From positions 1 through 41,225 of the forward strand of contig JAJYDK010000036.1 in the NCBI GenBank assembly GCA_021777555.1: 41,225 bases of DNA. Direction: 5' to 3'. The number at the start of each line of letters is the position of its first letter. Within the stretch, counting starts at the first letter, position 1. A program made the position numbers and the translations under genes. Positions 32,637 through 41,225 of this stretch are shown piece after piece. This DNA is from Pseudomonadota bacterium. Its GTDB lineage: Bacteria; Pseudomonadota; Gammaproteobacteria; Steroidobacterales; Steroidobacteraceae. Under the pieces are notes generated by a model, which made no database searches, had not been told where the DNA came from, and saw nothing but the letters and a program-made list of their open reading frames with translations.

Positions 32637-35591
32637 GTGAAACTGATTGAACGTAGCTCCAGACACTCGATGCAGGTGAGGGGTGCTCAACAGGCTGGGC
32701 TCGTGCTCGGCCTCCTGGCCCTGTCCGCTCCTTTGTGCGCGGCGCGCGCGGCCGAACCGCAGTCGAACCCGCCCGCTGCCTCGAGCGGCTCACCGCACGA
32801 TCGCCAGCGCGCGCCGACGCCGGATGCCGGCAAAGCTCCGACGACGCTGGAGCAGGTGGTCGTCACGGGCCTGCGCGCCAGTCTCGTGAAGGCCATGACG
32901 CTCAAGGAGAACGCCAATCAGGTGCTCGATGCGATCACCGCGCAGGACATCGGGCAGTTCCCGGACTCGGACGTGGCGGAATCCCTCTCCCGCCTGCCGG
33001 GCGTGGCGATCGACCGTGACGGAACCGGCGCCGGCAACAAGATCACGGTCCGGGGATTCGGACCGGCGTTCAACGTGGTGCTGGTCAACGGCCAGCAGCT
33101 GCCGACCCAAAGCGGTGGGCGGGAATTCAATTTCGACGCCCTGCCCTCCGATGCCATCACCCGCGCCGTGGTGTACAAGACCAGCGAGGCCTGGCAGCCC
33201 GATGGCGCCATCGGCGGCCTCGTCGAGCTGCACACCGCCGAGCCCTTCGACTTCAACGGGCCGAAGGCCATCGCGAAGCTGAGCGGCAACATGGGATCGC
33301 AGAACACCAGCGTCGAGCCGGGCGGCTTCCTGCTGCTCAGCAACACCTTCGCGCACGACCGGTTCGGAGCGCTCTTCTCGATCAGCTCGCAGGAGCAGGC
33401 GACGACCGCCTATCAGATCGACTCCGGCGGCTGGTGGCAGATGCCGGTGAACGTCCCGGGCGCGCCGACCGCCACATGGCAGAACCAGAGCGGCGCCTCG
33501 GGCCAGCCGACCAGCGTGATGATGCCCGACACGGTCGACATCCAGAACAATGCCTATAACGTCAAGCGGCTGAACCTGAACGCCGCGCTGCAGTGGAAGG
33601 TGACGCGCAACATCGTTGCGACCATCAACGGCGTGTACAACAAGTTCACCCAGACGAACCTGGAGCAGGACCTCGGGTTGTATTTCGACGGCAACCCCAT
33701 CAGCAACGGCGTGACCGTACGGCCCGATGGCGTCGTGCAGAGCTTCACGGCCGCCTCCCATGCCGACCTCATCGAAAGCACCCAGGCGGACCAGCTGAGC
33801 CCGCAGTTCCTGCGGTCGCTGCACTTCAAGTTGAAGGGCCGCTCATTCGGCGGACGGCTGATGTGGGATGTCGATGGCTCCTACGCCAGCAACAGCGCCA
33901 GCGACTATGCCAACCCGGCCAAATTCACGGTCGCGGGCTTTCCGATTCCGGTGACGTACGTCAGCAACAACGGATTCGGCACCCCGGGGCTCTCGACGAC
34001 GCAGAGCTTGACGAATATCAGCCTTCCCCTGGCGCACTACATCTACGTGTCCGCCGCCAACGACCAGAACAACATCAGGCAGTTGACGACGGATGAGACC
34101 TGGGTCAACCCGCACGCCTGGACGCCGCTCACGGACATCCGCTTCGGCGCCTACTGGCAGCGCAACAGCTATTACACGTTCAGCTCGTACAATGCCGGAG
34201 ATGTGTGCGCGTACTGCGGCTACAAAGCGCCGCTGCCGAGCTACCTCTTTGCGCCGACCAGCATCCCGGGCGGGTTTGCCAGCCCCTACGGCGGCTCTTT
34301 CCCGACCACCTGGCTCACCTACAGCCCCGACCAGTACCTCGCCTACCTGGACAGTTCCGCGGCCTTCAACGCGCAGGACGCCGCGGCGGGCCTGCCGCCC
34401 GGCACCACACAGGCCGCGGTGCAGGGCACGGGCGCCTACACGCCGCAGTCGGTGGGTCAGTCGCTGCAATCGCTCGCGACGGTGGTGGAGAAGACCACGG
34501 CGATGTACGTGCAGGGTGATTTCAACGGTCATCTGTTCGGGCTCTCCTGGGGCGGTAACCTCGGGGTGCGTTGGGTGCACACGGCGGACGACTCGGTCGG
34601 ATACGGCCAGGTACTCACGGACATCACGCCCATTCCGAATGACCCCACCGGCGATAACGCGATCTACGCGAACAACGGAGCGACGCTCGCCGTGGCGGCC
34701 AGCCACAGCTACAACTACGTGCTGCCGAGCTTCAATTTCCGCCTGAACCTGCCCCATAAGCTGGTGTTGCGGGCCGCGGTGTCGAAGAGCCTGGCGCGCC
34801 CGGAGCCGAGTGCGCTCAGCCCGGTGAACTACTACGGCGGCGGGATCCTGGCGCCGAGCAACCTCACGGCATCGGGCGGCAATCCGGACCTGAAGCCCTA
34901 CACCGCGATGAACTATGATCTGGGCGCCGAGTGGTACTACGCCCCCGGGGGCTACGTCGCCGTCGACGGCTTCGTGAAGAAGCTGTCGAACTTCATCGAA
35001 TACGTGCAGTCGACGTTGCAGGTGCCGATCGTCAACTCCCAGCACCTCGCGCAATTCCCGAACAACGTGGCGACTTTCGCGTTCACGGGACCGACGAACG
35101 TGGGCAGCGCGAACGTGCGTGGCGTCGAGATCTCGGCACAGCACATGTTCACCTACCTGCCGTCACCGTTCGACGGCCTGGGGGTCAGCGCCAACGCCAC
35201 CATCATGTCGACGAACGCCGGGATCAATTCGGGAGTGGGGACTTCCGCGAGCTCACAGACGTTCGGTCTGACGGGGCTCGGGGATTACCAGAATCTGACG
35301 CTGATCTACCAGAAGTACGGCTTCGGAATGCGTCTCGCGTACAGCCATCGCAACGCGTACATCTACCAGATCGGAGATGGCTACAACGCATTGGCGCCGA
35401 TCTACCTGAAGGGATACGGAGAGCTCGACGGACAGGTCAGCTACCGGATCAACGATCACGTGATCGTGGCGCTCTCGGGCACCAATCTCACGAAGTCGGT
35501 GCTGCAGGAGTACGACACCCGCACGGATCAGTTCCTGAGCCTGCTCGCCTACGGGGCGCGCTACGAGCTCAGCGTGCGCGCGGCGTTCTGA
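32637..35591 (+). CDS. TonB-dependent outer-membrane receptor, carbohydrate-type (locus B)
   Basis: A 984-residue outer-membrane transporter. The signal peptide core is GLVLGLLALSAPLCAARA. A TonB-box-like EQVVVTGLRASL follows, then a plug with IGQFPDSDVAESLSRLPGV, KITVRGFGPAFNVVLVNGQQLP, FDALPSDAI and GAIGGLVELHT. The beta-barrel ends in an aromatic terminal residue (YELSVRAAF). GTG 32637 is supported by AAGGGGA six bases upstream. Plug motifs are those of oligosaccharide receptors. It differs considerably from the locus A receptor, so the two may admit different glycans. It has its own promoter and is followed by a terminator, so it is transcribed separately from the GH27 operon. Confidence 0.9.
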   Translation: MKLIERSSRHSMQVRGAQQAGLVLGLLALSAPLCAARAAEPQSNPPAASSGSPHDRQRAPTPDAGKAPTTLEQVVVTGLRASLVKAMTLKENANQVLDAITAQDIGQFPDSDVAESLSRLPGVAIDRDGTGAGNKITVRGFGPAFNVVLVNGQQLPTQSGGREFNFDALPSDAITRAVVYKTSEAWQPDGAIGGLVELHTAEPFDFNGPKAIAKLSGNMGSQNTSVEPGGFLLLSNTFAHDRFGALFSISSQEQATTAYQIDSGGWWQMPVNVPGAPTATWQNQSGASGQPTSVMMPDTVDIQNNAYNVKRLNLNAALQWKVTRNIVATINGVYNKFTQTNLEQDLGLYFDGNPISNGVTVRPDGVVQSFTAASHADLIESTQADQLSPQFLRSLHFKLKGRSFGGRLMWDVDGSYASNSASDYANPAKFTVAGFPIPVTYVSNNGFGTPGLSTTQSLTNISLPLAHYIYVSAANDQNNIRQLTTDETWVNPHAWTPLTDIRFGAYWQRNSYYTFSSYNAGDVCAYCGYKAPLPSYLFAPTSIPGGFASPYGGSFPTTWLTYSPDQYLAYLDSSAAFNAQDAAAGLPPGTTQAAVQGTGAYTPQSVGQSLQSLATVVEKTTAMYVQGDFNGHLFGLSWGGNLGVRWVHTADDSVGYGQVLTDITPIPNDPTGDNAIYANNGATLAVAASHSYNYVLPSFNFRLNLPHKLVLRAAVSKSLARPEPSALSPVNYYGGGILAPSNLTASGGNPDLKPYTAMNYDLGAEWYYAPGGYVAVDGFVKKLSNFIEYVQSTLQVPIVNSQHLAQFPNNVATFAFTGPTNVGSANVRGVEISAQHMFTYLPSPFDGLGVSANATIMSTNAGINSGVGTSASSQTFGLTGLGDYQNLTLIYQKYGFGMRLAYSHRNAYIYQIGDGYNALAPIYLKGYGELDGQVSYRINDHVIVALSGTNLTKSVLQEYDTRTDQFLSLLAYGARYELSVRAAF

Positions 35592-35609
35592 GGATGAGGT
35601 GAGCTGGAG

Positions 35610-35643
35610 GGCGGTGGCGCCACGCGCCACCGCCTTCACTTTT
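35610..35643 (+). terminator. Rho-independent terminator after the second TonB receptor
   Basis: A perfect 10-bp stem, GGCGGTGGCG (35610-35619) and CGCCACCGCC (35625-35634), with a 5-base loop is followed by TTCACTTTT. It lies 19 bases after the receptor stop and before the convergent ilvD gene, so it closes locus B. Confidence 0.8.
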
Positions 35644-35653
35644 ACCGGGGCCT

Positions 35654-37495
35654 CTAGCCCGAGAGCAGCTCGAGATTGCGCACCGCGCCGCGGTCGGCGC
35701 TGGTCACGAGCCGGGCGTACGCCTTCAGTGCGGCGCTGACCTTGCGTGGGCGCGGGTGGGAGGGCCGCCACCCCCTGGCCGCCTGGATCGCACGCCGCCG
35801 GCCGATTTCTTCCTTCGCCAGCTCGACGCGCACGGTGCGCGCCGGGATGTCGATCATGATGAGATCTCCGCTCTCGATGAGCCCGATGGTCCCGCCTTCG
35901 GCGGCCTCGGGCGACACGTGGCCGATCGACAATCCCGCGGTGCCGCCGGAGAAGCGGCCATCGGTGATCAACGCGCAGGACTTCCCCAGTCCCTTCGATT
36001 TGAGGTAGCTCGTCGGGTAGAGCATCTCCTGCATCCCCGGGCCGCCGCGCGGACCTTCGTAGCGGATGATGAGGACGTCCCCGGCCTTGACCCGGCCGCT
36101 CAATATGGCCGCCACGGCGTCTTCCTGGCTTTCGACGACGAGGGCGGGGCCCTGAAATTTCAGGATGCTCGAATCGACCCCGGCGGTCTTGACGATGCAG
36201 CCTCGCTCGGCGAGGTTGCCGTAGAGCACGGCGAGGCCTCCGTCCTGGCTGTAGGCGGCTTCGCGGCTACGGATGCAGCCCTGCGTCCGGTCGGTGTCGA
36301 GCTCGGAAAACCGGCGGCTCTGCGAGAAGGCGATAGAGGTGCGCACGCCCCCGGGGGCGGCGCGAAAGAACTCCCGCACCGTCGGATCGCTCGTACGGGT
36401 CACGTCCCATTCCCGCAGAGCGTCTGCCAGCGACGCGCTGTGCACCGTCGGGACCGCGGTGTCGAGCAGCCCGGCCCGGTCGAGCTCCCCGAGTATCGCC
36501 ATGACGCCGCCGGCGCGGTGCACGTCCTCGAGGTGAAAGTGGCTCGAAGGGGCGACCTTGCACAGATTCGGGACCCGGCGCGACAGCCGGTCGATGTCGC
36601 TCATGCCGAATCCGACTCCGGCTTCCTGCGCAGCTGCGAGCAGATGCAGCACGGTGTTGGTGGAACCGCCCATCGCGATATCGAGGGACATGGCGTTCTC
36701 GAAGGCGGCCTGGCAGGCGATGTTGCGCGGCAGGGCGCGGGCATCGTCTTCGAGGTAATACCGCCGGGTCAGCTCCACGATGAGGCGTCCGGCGCCGCGA
36801 AACAGCTGCTCCCGATCCGCGTGCGTGGCGACGAGGGTGCCGTTGCCGGGCAGGGAGAGGCCCAGCGCCTCGGTGAGGCAGTTCATCGAGTTGGCGGTGA
36901 ACATGCCGGAGCACGACCCGCACGTCGGGCAGGCGGATCGCTCGATCGCGTGCACGTCGGCTTCCGATACGCGGTCGTCTGCGGCGGCGACGATGGCGTC
37001 GATGAGGTCGAGGGAGGTGTCCTTGCTCGCAATCCGTGCCTTGCCCGCTTCCATGGGGCCGCCGGAGACGAACACCACCGGAATGTTCAGGCGCAGCGCC
37101 GCCATGAGCATGCCCGGGGTGATCTTGTCGCAGTTCGAGATACAGACCAGCGCGTCGGCCATGTGCGCGTTGCACATGTACTCCACGCTGTCGGCGATCA
37201 TCTCGCGCGAGGGCAGGCTGTAGAGCATGCCGTCATGGCCCATGGCGATGCCGTCATCCACCGCGATGGTGTTGAATTCCTTGCCGACGCCGCCGGCCCG
37301 CGCGATCTCCTCTATGACCAGCTGCCCCAGGTCCTTCAGGTGCACGTGACCCGGCACGAACTGGGTGAAGGAATTGGCGACCGCGATGATGGGCTTCTCG
37401 AAGTCGGCGTCCGTCATGCCGGTGGCGCGCCACAGGGCGCGGGCGCCGGCCATGTTGCGGCCGGCGGTGCTGGTGCGGGAACGGTACGCGGGCAT
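35654..37495 (-). CDS. ilvD: Dihydroxy-acid dehydratase
   Basis: A 613-residue iron-sulfur enzyme that dehydrates 2,3-dihydroxy-3-methylbutanoate and -pentanoate in valine, leucine and isoleucine synthesis. With the start at 37495 ([21 protein letters not shown]), the cluster cysteines fall at 122 (ISNCDK) and 195 ([11 protein letters not shown]), the same numbers as in E. coli IlvD. This supports this start over the in-frame ATG at 37552, which would run through the operator. [48 protein letters not shown] and [17 protein letters not shown] are all present. It is transcribed divergently from a LysR-family gene, which probably controls it. Confidence 0.97.
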   Translation of the reverse strand: MPAYRSRTSTAGRNMAGARALWRATGMTDADFEKPIIAVANSFTQFVPGHVHLKDLGQLVIEEIARAGGVGKEFNTIAVDDGIAMGHDGMLYSLPSREMIADSVEYMCNAHMADALVCISNCDKITPGMLMAALRLNIPVVFVSGGPMEAGKARIASKDTSLDLIDAIVAAADDRVSEADVHAIERSACPTCGSCSGMFTANSMNCLTEALGLSLPGNGTLVATHADREQLFRGAGRLIVELTRRYYLEDDARALPRNIACQAAFENAMSLDIAMGGSTNTVLHLLAAAQEAGVGFGMSDIDRLSRRVPNLCKVAPSSHFHLEDVHRAGGVMAILGELDRAGLLDTAVPTVHSASLADALREWDVTRTSDPTVREFFRAAPGGVRTSIAFSQSRRFSELDTDRTQGCIRSREAAYSQDGGLAVLYGNLAERGCIVKTAGVDSSILKFQGPALVVESQEDAVAAILSGRVKAGDVLIIRYEGPRGGPGMQEMLYPTSYLKSKGLGKSCALITDGRFSGGTAGLSIGHVSPEAAEGGTIGLIESGDLIMIDIPARTVRVELAKEEIGRRRAIQAARGWRPSHPRPRKVSAALKAYARLVTSADRGAVRNLELLSG

Positions 37496-37548
37496 GGGCG
37501 GATTCCTCTGTCCGGCGGGGACGGAGCGCCATTGTGGTTCCGTTGCGG

Positions 37549-37571
37549 CCATATCGGCTAATACAATATGG
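37549..37571. promoter_or_regulatory. LysR-type operator between ilvD and its divergent regulator
   Basis: CCATAT (37549-37554) and ATATGG (37566-37571) form a perfect inverted repeat with an 11-base centre, the classic T-N11-A recognition box of LysR-type regulators. It sits 53 bases upstream of the ilvD start and 28 bases before the regulator start, as expected for control of both genes. Confidence 0.7.
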
Positions 37572-37598
37572 GGCGGGTGGCCATAGGAATTCGAAATA

Positions 37599-38495
37599 GT
37601 GGAACTTCGACAGCTGCGTTACTTCATCGCCGTCGCCGAGGAGTCGAGCTTCTCGCGCGCGGCGCGGCGGCTGCACGTCTCGCAGCCGCCGCTCTCGATT
37701 CAGGTGAAGAGCCTGGAGGAGGAGCTCGGGGCGCGACTGCTCGAGCGCGGCAACCGGGGCGTGTCGCTGACGGTCGCCGGGCGCGTCTTTCTCGAGGAAG
37801 CGCGCACGGTGCTCTCGGGGCTCGAGCACGCCAGAAGCGAGACACTGCGGGCGCATCGCGGTGAGACCGGCAAGCTCTCGGTGGGCTTCGTCTCCATCGC
37901 GGATTACGGCATTCTGCCGCCCGCCCTGAAGAGCTTCCGCGCGAGCCGTCCCGGGGTCGAGGTGCAATTGCACGAGCTCACGACGGATGCGCAGATCCCG
38001 CAGCTGCGCGCGGGGCGGCTGGATCTGGGCATCGCGCTCGCCCCCGTGGATGAGCCGGATCTCGAGTTCGAGCGGCTGCTGCGCGAGGAGCTGGTGCTCG
38101 CGGCCCCTTCCGGGCACCCGGCGGCCCAGGGCACGGGCGCGATCGACCTGCGGGCGCTGTCGAGGGAGAGCTTCATCGTGCCGCCGCGGGATATCGCTCC
38201 GGGCCTTTACGATCTGACGATCAATCTGTGCCGCTCATTCGGCTTCGCTCCCCGGATCACGCAGCAGGCGCGCCAGATGCAGACGGTCATCGGCCTCGTC
38301 TCGAGCGGCATGGGCTTCGCACTGGTGCCCTCCTCCGTGCGCAACCTGCGGCGCCCGGGCGTGCGATACCGGCGGCTGTCCCGCAGGGCCGCCTCCATCG
38401 AGCTGGGGATTCTGCGCGCGCGCAGCGCGGAGAGCCCGCCGAGAGAACAGTTCATCGAGGCGCTGCGCAGCGCGGCGCGGGCTGCCGGAGCTTGA
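37599..38495 (+). CDS. LysR-family transcription regulator
   Basis: A 298-residue regulator. The N-terminal winged HTH (residues 1-60: [33 protein letters not shown]) is followed by a periplasmic-binding-protein-like effector domain (about 90-290) with [15 protein letters not shown] and [12 protein letters not shown]. The N-terminus and first effector strand resemble the CatM/BenM/IlvY-type group. Its position divergent from ilvD, with a good LysR box between them, suggests control of branched-chain amino acid synthesis by an acetohydroxy or dihydroxy acid, similar to IlvY with ilvC. The GTG start gives the canonical MELRQL beginning; the ribosome site is weak. Confidence 0.88.
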   Translation: MELRQLRYFIAVAEESSFSRAARRLHVSQPPLSIQVKSLEEELGARLLERGNRGVSLTVAGRVFLEEARTVLSGLEHARSETLRAHRGETGKLSVGFVSIADYGILPPALKSFRASRPGVEVQLHELTTDAQIPQLRAGRLDLGIALAPVDEPDLEFERLLREELVLAAPSGHPAAQGTGAIDLRALSRESFIVPPRDIAPGLYDLTINLCRSFGFAPRITQQARQMQTVIGLVSSGMGFALVPSSVRNLRRPGVRYRRLSRRAASIELGILRARSAESPPREQFIEALRSAARAAGA

Positions 38496-38565
38496 GGGCG
38501 CCGACCCTTGCGTGGCACCCACATGAATGCGCGATCATCGCAGCGCGCACCCGCGCCCGCGTTGC

Positions 38566-39444
38566 TCAATCCGGAATGGGCGCCGGGATTGTCTGGCGAG
38601 CGGCGGTCGCGGCGCCGCAGGAGGCGACGATGACCAGCAGGATCGCGCTCCACTGGGTGGGGGTGAGCCGCTCACCGAGAAACACGAGTCCGGACAGCGC
38701 CCCGACCGCCGGCTCGAGGCTCATCAACACGCTGAAGGTTCGGGCCGGCAGGCGCGTCAGCGCGATCATGTCCAGCAAATAGGGCAGCGCCGTCGACAGG
38801 AAAGCCACCGCAAGGCCGGGCAGCAGCACGGCGCGGGAGAATATCGTCGCGGGAGCATTGAGCAGGCCGACCGGCACAATGAGCACTGCGGAGATGAGGC
38901 TGCCGAGCGCGACGCCCTGCGGGCCGAGATGGTGGCCGACTTTCTGGCCGAATACGATGTACAGCGCCCAGCAGGCGCCCGCGCCGAGCGCGAACAGGAC
39001 GCCCGCGAGATCGACGTGGGTCTGATGCAGCACCGGCAGCAGCAGCACGAGCCCGGTCGCGGCGATGACGACCCAGAGGTAATCGATGACTCGCCGGGAA
39101 TTGAGCACGGCCACGGCGAGCGGCCCGATGAACTCCACCGCCACCGCGAGGCCGATGGGCAGCCGGTCGAGCGCTTCGTAAAAGAGAAAATTCATGATGC
39201 CGAGGGAGATGCCGTACACCCCGAGCGGCAGCCACGAATCGCGCCGGATGCGCGTGCGCCAGGGACGCAGCGCCAGGCACAGGAGCACGGTCCCGAATGC
39301 GATGCGCAGCGCCACCGTGCCGGCGGGTCCGGCCAGAGGAAACAGGGTCTTGGCGATCGAGGCACCACTTTGCACCGACACCATCGATGCCAGCAGTGCC
39401 AGGATGGGCGCGATCGCGCCGATCCGTGCTTTGAGCGCGCTCAT
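38566..39444 (-). CDS. rhtA: EamA-family exporter, RhtA-like
   Basis: A 292-residue inner-membrane protein with ten predicted helices in two EamA repeats. The sequence SIAKTLFPLAGPAGTVALR and the ALDRLPIGLAVAVEFIGPLAVAV segment are typical of RhtA, the threonine/homoserine exporter. The C-terminal repeat has SLEPAVGALSGLVFLGERLTPTQW. It is convergent with the LysR gene and downstream of an aldehyde dehydrogenase on the same strand. Substrate is inferred from family; it clearly differs from the EamA protein of locus A. Confidence 0.8.
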   Translation of the reverse strand: MSALKARIGAIAPILALLASMVSVQSGASIAKTLFPLAGPAGTVALRIAFGTVLLCLALRPWRTRIRRDSWLPLGVYGISLGIMNFLFYEALDRLPIGLAVAVEFIGPLAVAVLNSRRVIDYLWVVIAATGLVLLLPVLHQTHVDLAGVLFALGAGACWALYIVFGQKVGHHLGPQGVALGSLISAVLIVPVGLLNAPATIFSRAVLLPGLAVAFLSTALPYLLDMIALTRLPARTFSVLMSLEPAVGALSGLVFLGERLTPTQWSAILLVIVASCGAATAARQTIPAPIPD

Positions 39445-39462
39445 TCGGGTGCGTTCAGCCGG

Positions 39463-39477
39463 TTTTTTTTGGGGGGG
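39463..39477. repeat. T8G7 homopolymer tract upstream of the RhtA-like gene
   Basis: Eight T (39463-39470) are followed directly by seven G (39471-39477), 19-33 bases upstream of the RhtA-like start on the minus strand (read there as C7A8). Such a tract stands out in this GC-rich sequence and could vary by slipped-strand replication, changing promoter spacing or translation; it could also be a sequencing artefact. Confidence 0.5.
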
Positions 39478-39523
39478 ACCGCGCGCCGCGCCACGGACCG
39501 ATCGTCAATGCGAGCCCTGGAGG

Positions 39524-40957
39524 CTATGCCGCGTCCGAGCCGATGAGGGCCTTCACCTCGAGGAAGTCCCTGAGGCCGTACTCGCCCCATTCGCGGCCGT
39601 TGCCGGAGCGCTTGAACCCGCCGAACGGCAGGCTCATGTCGCCCGGCGCGCCGTTGATCGTCACCCGCCCGGCGCGGATCCGGCGGCCGATGCGATTGGC
39701 CCGCGCGGGATCACCCGACCAGATGTAGGCCTGCAGGCCGTAGGGCGTGTCGTTGGCGATGCGGACGGCGTCCTCTTCGTCCCGGTACGGGAGAATGGCG
39801 AGCACCGGCCCGAAGATCTCCTCGCGCGCGATCGTCATATCGTTGCGCACGTTGGAGAAGATGGTCGGCCGCACGAAGTATCCCTTCGAGAGTCCCGCGG
39901 GACGGCCCTCGCCTCCGGTCACGAGCCGCGCGCCCTCGGCGATGCCCTGGGCGATGTAGCCTTCAACACGGTCGAACTGGATCTTCGAGACCACCGGTCC
40001 CACGGCCGTTTCGTCCGAGGCCGGATCGCCCACCACGACCGACTCGGCGGTCTTGCGGGCGAGCGCCTCGACCTCGGCCAGTCGGCCGGCCGGTACGAGC
40101 AGCCGTGTCGGCGCATTGCAGGACTGGCCGGTGTTCTGCATCAGGCTGAGTACGCTCACCTTCACCGCGCGCTCGAAGTCGGCGTCGTCCAACAGGATGT
40201 TGGGTGATTTGCCGCCGAGCTCCTGGTGGACTCGCTTGACCGTGGCGGCCGCCGCGCGCGCGACCTCGATGCCGGCGCGCGTCGAGCCGGTGAACGAGAC
40301 CATGTCGATGTCAGGATGAGTCGCGAGCGCCGCCCCGACCACCGTTCCCGTGCCGTTCACCAGGTTGAACACACCGGGCGGAACCCCGGCCTCATCGAGG
40401 ATCTCGGCCCAGATGCTCGCGCTGAAGGGTGAGAATTCCGAGGGTTTGAGTACCATGGTGCAGCCCGCGGCGAGCGCCGGCACGACCTTGGCCGCGACCT
40501 GGTTCATCGGCCAGTTCCACGGGGTGATGAGCGCGCAGACGCCGACCGGCTCGAGCACGAGGCGCGAGTTTCCCCGGCGCTCCTCGAATTCGAATGTTTT
40601 CAACACCTCGATCATCGCAGCAAGATGCCCGGAGCCGGCGCCGGCCTGAGAGCCCTTGGCGAGCTTCGCCGGAGCGCCCATCTCCTCGCGGATGGCGTTC
40701 GCGATGTCCGCGTAGCGCCGCTTGTAGATCGCCAGGATGTTCTCGAGCAGCGATCGACGCTCCTCGCGGGAGGTCTGCGCGAACGGCTCGAATGCGCTAC
40801 GGGCGGCGGCGACGGCCTGGTCCACATCCCGGGCGGAACCGAGAGAGATGACCCCCGCGGGCGCTTCCGTCGCCGGATTGATCACGGTGTGGTCGTTCGG
40901 CTCGGCGGGCGGAACCCAGCGTCCGTCGATGTAGAACAGGCGGTGATCGTAGGCCAT
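39524..40957 (-). CDS. NAD(P)-dependent aldehyde dehydrogenase
   Basis: A 477-residue member of the aldehyde dehydrogenase superfamily that oxidises an aldehyde to the acid. Catalytic residues are in place: Asn148 in TPWNWP, general base Glu246 in HQELGGKSPNI, and nucleophile Cys280 in NTGQSCNAPTR. The Rossmann-fold SFTGSTRAG and the C-terminal EIFGPVLAI and LPFGGFKRSGNGRE motifs are also present. Length is normal for the family. The substrate cannot be told; QSCNAPTR is common in general-purpose bacterial members. It is divergent from the truncated nitronate-monooxygenase-like gene and may be co-transcribed with the RhtA-like gene 79 bases downstream. Confidence 0.93.
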   Translation of the reverse strand: MAYDHRLFYIDGRWVPPAEPNDHTVINPATEAPAGVISLGSARDVDQAVAAARSAFEPFAQTSREERRSLLENILAIYKRRYADIANAIREEMGAPAKLAKGSQAGAGSGHLAAMIEVLKTFEFEERRGNSRLVLEPVGVCALITPWNWPMNQVAAKVVPALAAGCTMVLKPSEFSPFSASIWAEILDEAGVPPGVFNLVNGTGTVVGAALATHPDIDMVSFTGSTRAGIEVARAAAATVKRVHQELGGKSPNILLDDADFERAVKVSVLSLMQNTGQSCNAPTRLLVPAGRLAEVEALARKTAESVVVGDPASDETAVGPVVSKIQFDRVEGYIAQGIAEGARLVTGGEGRPAGLSKGYFVRPTIFSNVRNDMTIAREEIFGPVLAILPYRDEEDAVRIANDTPYGLQAYIWSGDPARANRIGRRIRAGRVTINGAPGDMSLPFGGFKRSGNGREWGEYGLRDFLEVKALIGSDAA

Positions 40958-41028
40958 TGCGGTACTTCGCGGGGAAGGGAGGGAAGCGAAATGGTATCAC
41001 GCCCTCGCGATCACTCCTGGAGGTGCCC

Positions 41029-41225
41029 ATGACATTCCCTTCGGCATCAGCGCAGGTCCTGGATCTGCCCGGCATCGGCTGGTCCATCGTCCAGGCCCCG
41101 ATGGCCGGGGCGCGAGGCGTCTACCCGACTCATCCAGTGCGTTGCAAGATTCGCGGCTGGTTGGACGAGTCGGAAAGGCGGATCTTATACTGGATGTCTG
41201 TGGCTCTATGCTCAAAACGTATTGA
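41029..41225 (+). pseudogene. Nitronate monooxygenase-like N-terminus with disrupted continuation (runs off the window)
   Basis: ATG 41029 has an excellent GGAGGT ribosome site (41019-41024). The product starts MTFPSASAQVLDLPGIGW and reaches VQAPMAGA, the conserved start of the 2-nitropropane dioxygenase/nitronate monooxygenase barrel. In that family the text after this motif is normally a Gly/Ser/Ala-rich helix; here, from about 41112, it becomes basic and Cys/Trp-containing (VYPTHPVRCKIRGW), unlike the family. An insertion of foreign DNA at about 41112 is therefore likely. The frame stays open to the window end by chance. A short inverted pair, CCGACTC (near 41126) and GAGTCGG (near 41168), lies in the foreign part. 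Confidence 0.5.

Noticed and set aside
1-41225. CRISPR arrays, tRNA or rRNA genes, replication origin
   Set aside because: No regularly spaced repeats, cloverleaf-like segments with conserved T-loop sequence, rRNA-like segments or DnaA-box clusters were seen on either strand by eye.

Overview
The window is GC-rich, proteobacterial-looking DNA. Very large TonB-dependent receptors with the N-terminal plug features common in Xanthomonadales- and Caulobacter-type carbohydrate users, together with dense GTG/ATG stop-start overlaps, suggest an environmental Gammaproteobacterium (Xanthomonadales, Nevskiales or Steroidobacterales-like). That taxonomic placement is inference; no rRNA or other phylogenetic marker beyond an elongation factor G is present.

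Layout. (1) 1-5060 is a lower-GC accessory patch. It holds a small membrane protein, an IS1380-family transposase, the 3' stub of a group II intron (maturase tail plus RNA domain V), an IS4-type transposase broken by one frameshift, and an IS630-type transposase fragment. (2) 5459-7615 is a stand-alone elongation factor G gene with an unusual switch I insertion. (3) 8156-19353 is sugar locus A: a secreted GH36-type glycosidase with a PKD domain, a DeoR-family repressor facing a divergent promoter, then an operon EamA transporter / AgaZ / TonB-dependent receptor / AgaS / BadF-type sugar kinase. (4) 19711-24460 is an island with an orphan type IV coupling-protein ATPase and a 940-residue secreted protein I do not recognise. 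(5) 24840-35591 is sugar locus B: a GH27 glycosidase with a ricin-type lectin domain, an FucP/NagP-type MFS permease, a chimeric regulator (RpiR-type DNA-binding domain joined to a DeoR-type sensor domain), an AgaS isomerase fused to a ROK sugar kinase, a 31-codon ORF, an N-acetylhexosamine-6-phosphate deacetylase, and then a second TonB-dependent receptor. (6) 35654-41225 is more housekeeping: ilvD with a divergent LysR regulator, an RhtA-like exporter, an aldehyde dehydrogenase, and the start of a nitronate-monooxygenase-like gene that departs from its family after about 28 codons.

How the genes fit together. Loci A and B look like two halves of one system for harvesting N-acetylgalactosamine (GalNAc) from glycans. 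TonB receptors bring oligosaccharides into the periplasm, and the GH36 and GH27 enzymes release terminal alpha-linked sugar. The GH27 enzyme carries Ser/Ala at the two positions that separate alpha-N-acetylgalactosaminidase from alpha-galactosidase. EamA and MFS permeases import GalNAc, and BadF-type and ROK kinases phosphorylate it. The NagA-like enzyme deacetylates it, AgaS deaminates and isomerises it to tagatose-6-phosphate, and AgaZ acts on the tagatose phosphate step. Every step except deacetylation and AgaZ is present twice. The catalytic tagatose-bisphosphate aldolase (KbaY/AgaY) is not in the window.

The most novel-looking items are the AgaS-ROK fusion, the RpiR/DeoR chimeric regulator, the fusion-bearing operon organisation, and candidate shared operator motifs in front of the glycosidase and receptor genes.
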